In this document: positions 42,381 to 42,973 of the stretch, one piece after another
How the letters are laid out: every line of letters begins with the position of its first letter
How positions within the stretch are numbered: position 1 is the stretch's first letter
Translations under genes and position numbers: made by a program
Origin: an uncultured Pelagibacteraceae bacterium
GTDB lineage: Bacteria > Pseudomonadota > Alphaproteobacteria > Pelagibacterales > Pelagibacteraceae
Direction of reading: 5' to 3'
DNA length: 42,973 bases
NCBI GenBank assembly: GCA_902604795.1
Contig: CACKZV010000008.1
Coordinates: 1 to 42,973 of the forward strand
The notes under the pieces: model-generated
The model's database searches: none
Seen by the model: the letters and a program-made list of their open reading frames with translations, nothing else
What the model was told of the DNA's origin: nothing

Positions 42381-42754
42381 TGAGTTATGAATGGGATAAT
42401 AAAAAACCAACAGCACAAATGCTTGGAAGATGGCAACCTTTTCATGAGGGTCACTATACATTATTTAGAGAGATCATAAAAAAAACTGGTCAAGTGTGTA
42501 TTCAAATAAGAGATGTACAAGGAGTTGATGATAATCCATTCGACTTTGAAACTGTAAAAAAAAATATTGAAGATAAATTAAATCCAGAGTTTGAAGGAAG
42601 ATTCAAAATAATGATGGTCCCAAACATTACAAATATTTGTTACGGAAGAGGAGTGGGCTATAAAATTGAGGAGATAGTATTATCTGAAGAAATACAGAAA
42701 ATTTCAGCCACAAAAATTAGAGCTAAAATGCGTGAAGATGGAGAATTAAAATAA
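42380..42754 (+). CDS. Small nucleotidyltransferase of the HxGH superfamily (NadM-like)
   Basis: This 124-residue protein has GRWQPFHEGHY with the nucleotide-binding H-x2-H motif (His22, His25) and a C-terminal ISATKIR motif (108-114), both hallmarks of adenylyl/cytidylyltransferases such as NadM, TagD and PanC relatives. GRGVGYKIEEI also resembles the NadM family. It is close to the minimum size of the fold. It would join a nucleotide to a phosphorylated acceptor, perhaps the product of the kinase-like neighbour. A strong AAGGAGA ribosome-binding site lies 7 bases before the ATG at 42380, within the preceding gene. Substrate unknown. Confidence 0.8.
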   Translation: MSYEWDNKKPTAQMLGRWQPFHEGHYTLFREIIKKTGQVCIQIRDVQGVDDNPFDFETVKKNIEDKLNPEFEGRFKIMMVPNITNICYGRGVGYKIEEIVLSEEIQKISATKIRAKMREDGELK

Positions 42755-42768
42755 TTATAAACTTAAAT

Positions 42769-42973
42769 ATGAATGTAAAAACAAGAAAATTAGGTAAGGG
42801 AATTACAAATGTGGTAATTAATGATCCTAAAACCTACAATTCTCTATCATTTAAAACTTTAAGAGATCTTTTAAATACATTTATTCGGTTAGATAAAGAT
42901 AATGATACTAGGGTAATAGTATTAGAAGGTTCCGGTAAAGGTTTTAGCGCTGGTCATAATCTTAAAGAAGTAG
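42769..42973 (+). CDS. Enoyl-CoA hydratase/isomerase family protein, N-terminal part (runs off window)
   Basis: An ATG at 42769 opens a frame of 68 residues reaching the window end. It has the crotonase pattern: a beta strand ending in VVINDPKTYNSLS, the RVIVLEGSGKGFSAGHNLKE segment with the G-H-x-L-K-E block, which contributes to the oxyanion hole and CoA site. The family covers hydration, isomerisation or cleavage of acyl-CoA; the subclass cannot be decided from 68 residues. It continues the plus-strand run after a 14-base gap and may act on an acyl-CoA derived from the DddP-like reaction, an inference only. Confidence 0.8.
   Translation, partial: MNVKTRKLGKGITNVVINDPKTYNSLSFKTLRDLLNTFIRLDKDNDTRVIVLEGSGKGFSAGHNLKEV

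Noticed and set aside
1..42973. CRISPR arrays, insertion sequences, prophage or tRNA/rRNA genes
   Set aside because: I saw no regularly spaced repeats, transposase, integrase or structural phage genes and no tRNA or rRNA sequence; codon use looks uniform across the window.

Overview
The window is very AT-rich, gene-dense and has short spacers: neighbouring genes often overlap by 1-11 bases, and no stretch above about 135 bases lacks a gene. Together with the gene content (trimethylamine monooxygenase, heterotetrameric sarcosine oxidase, betaine-homocysteine methyltransferase, dimethylglycine dehydrogenase, betaine-type ABC transporters) this points to a streamlined marine alphaproteobacterium, most likely of the SAR11 clade (Pelagibacterales). 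That placement is inferred from composition and content; no rRNA or marker gene is present.

Layout. 1-814: end of a MORN-repeat gene and a small membrane-anchored protein. 881-5552 (+): ProV-like ATPase, a double-domain ProW permease and glycerol kinase. 5559-6887 (-): Tmm. 7002-7958 (+): GpsA. 8069-15097 (+): a six-gene operon with sugar-type binding protein, two permeases, a GH63-like glycoside hydrolase, an iron alcohol dehydrogenase and a glutamine amidotransferase. 15089-16765 (-): formate-THF ligase. 16894-22000 (+): soxBDAG. 22004-24539 (-): a BT1-type (folate/biopterin) transporter, an unknown protein and a GNAT acetyltransferase. 24576-25196 (+): SRAP protein. 25199-26737 (-): purEK. 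26825-30221 (+): a four-gene cassette of unknown function (M19 dipeptidase-like, 551-aa unknown, DUF3726-like, 55-aa zinc ribbon). 30218-34893 (-): betaine-type binding protein, permease, MetF-like protein, a DmdA-like GcvT-family methyltransferase and a Yip1-family protein. 35027-42973 (+): BHMT, DMGDH, class I methyltransferase, Rieske oxygenase, SET-domain protein, DddP-like M24 enzyme, APS-kinase-like protein, nucleotidyltransferase and the start of an enoyl-CoA hydratase.

How it fits together. The common theme is methylated osmolytes and folate one-carbon metabolism. Glycine betaine can go to dimethylglycine (BHMT), sarcosine (DMGDH) and glycine (SoxBDAG), with methyl groups passed to homocysteine or tetrahydrofolate; Fhs links folate C1 units with formate. 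Tmm turns trimethylamine into its N-oxide. The GcvT-like/MetF-like pair beside a betaine-type transporter looks like a further demethylation module whose substrate cannot be read from sequence. The GH63 operon looks like uptake and cytoplasmic hydrolysis of a glycosylated small osmolyte, possibly glucosylglycerate.

The best candidates for undescribed biology are the 26825-30221 cassette, the GcvT-like/MetF-like demethylation module, the GH63 osmolyte operon, and the SET/methyltransferase/Rieske genes within the betaine operon. Intercistronic hairpins recur between binding-protein and permease genes.
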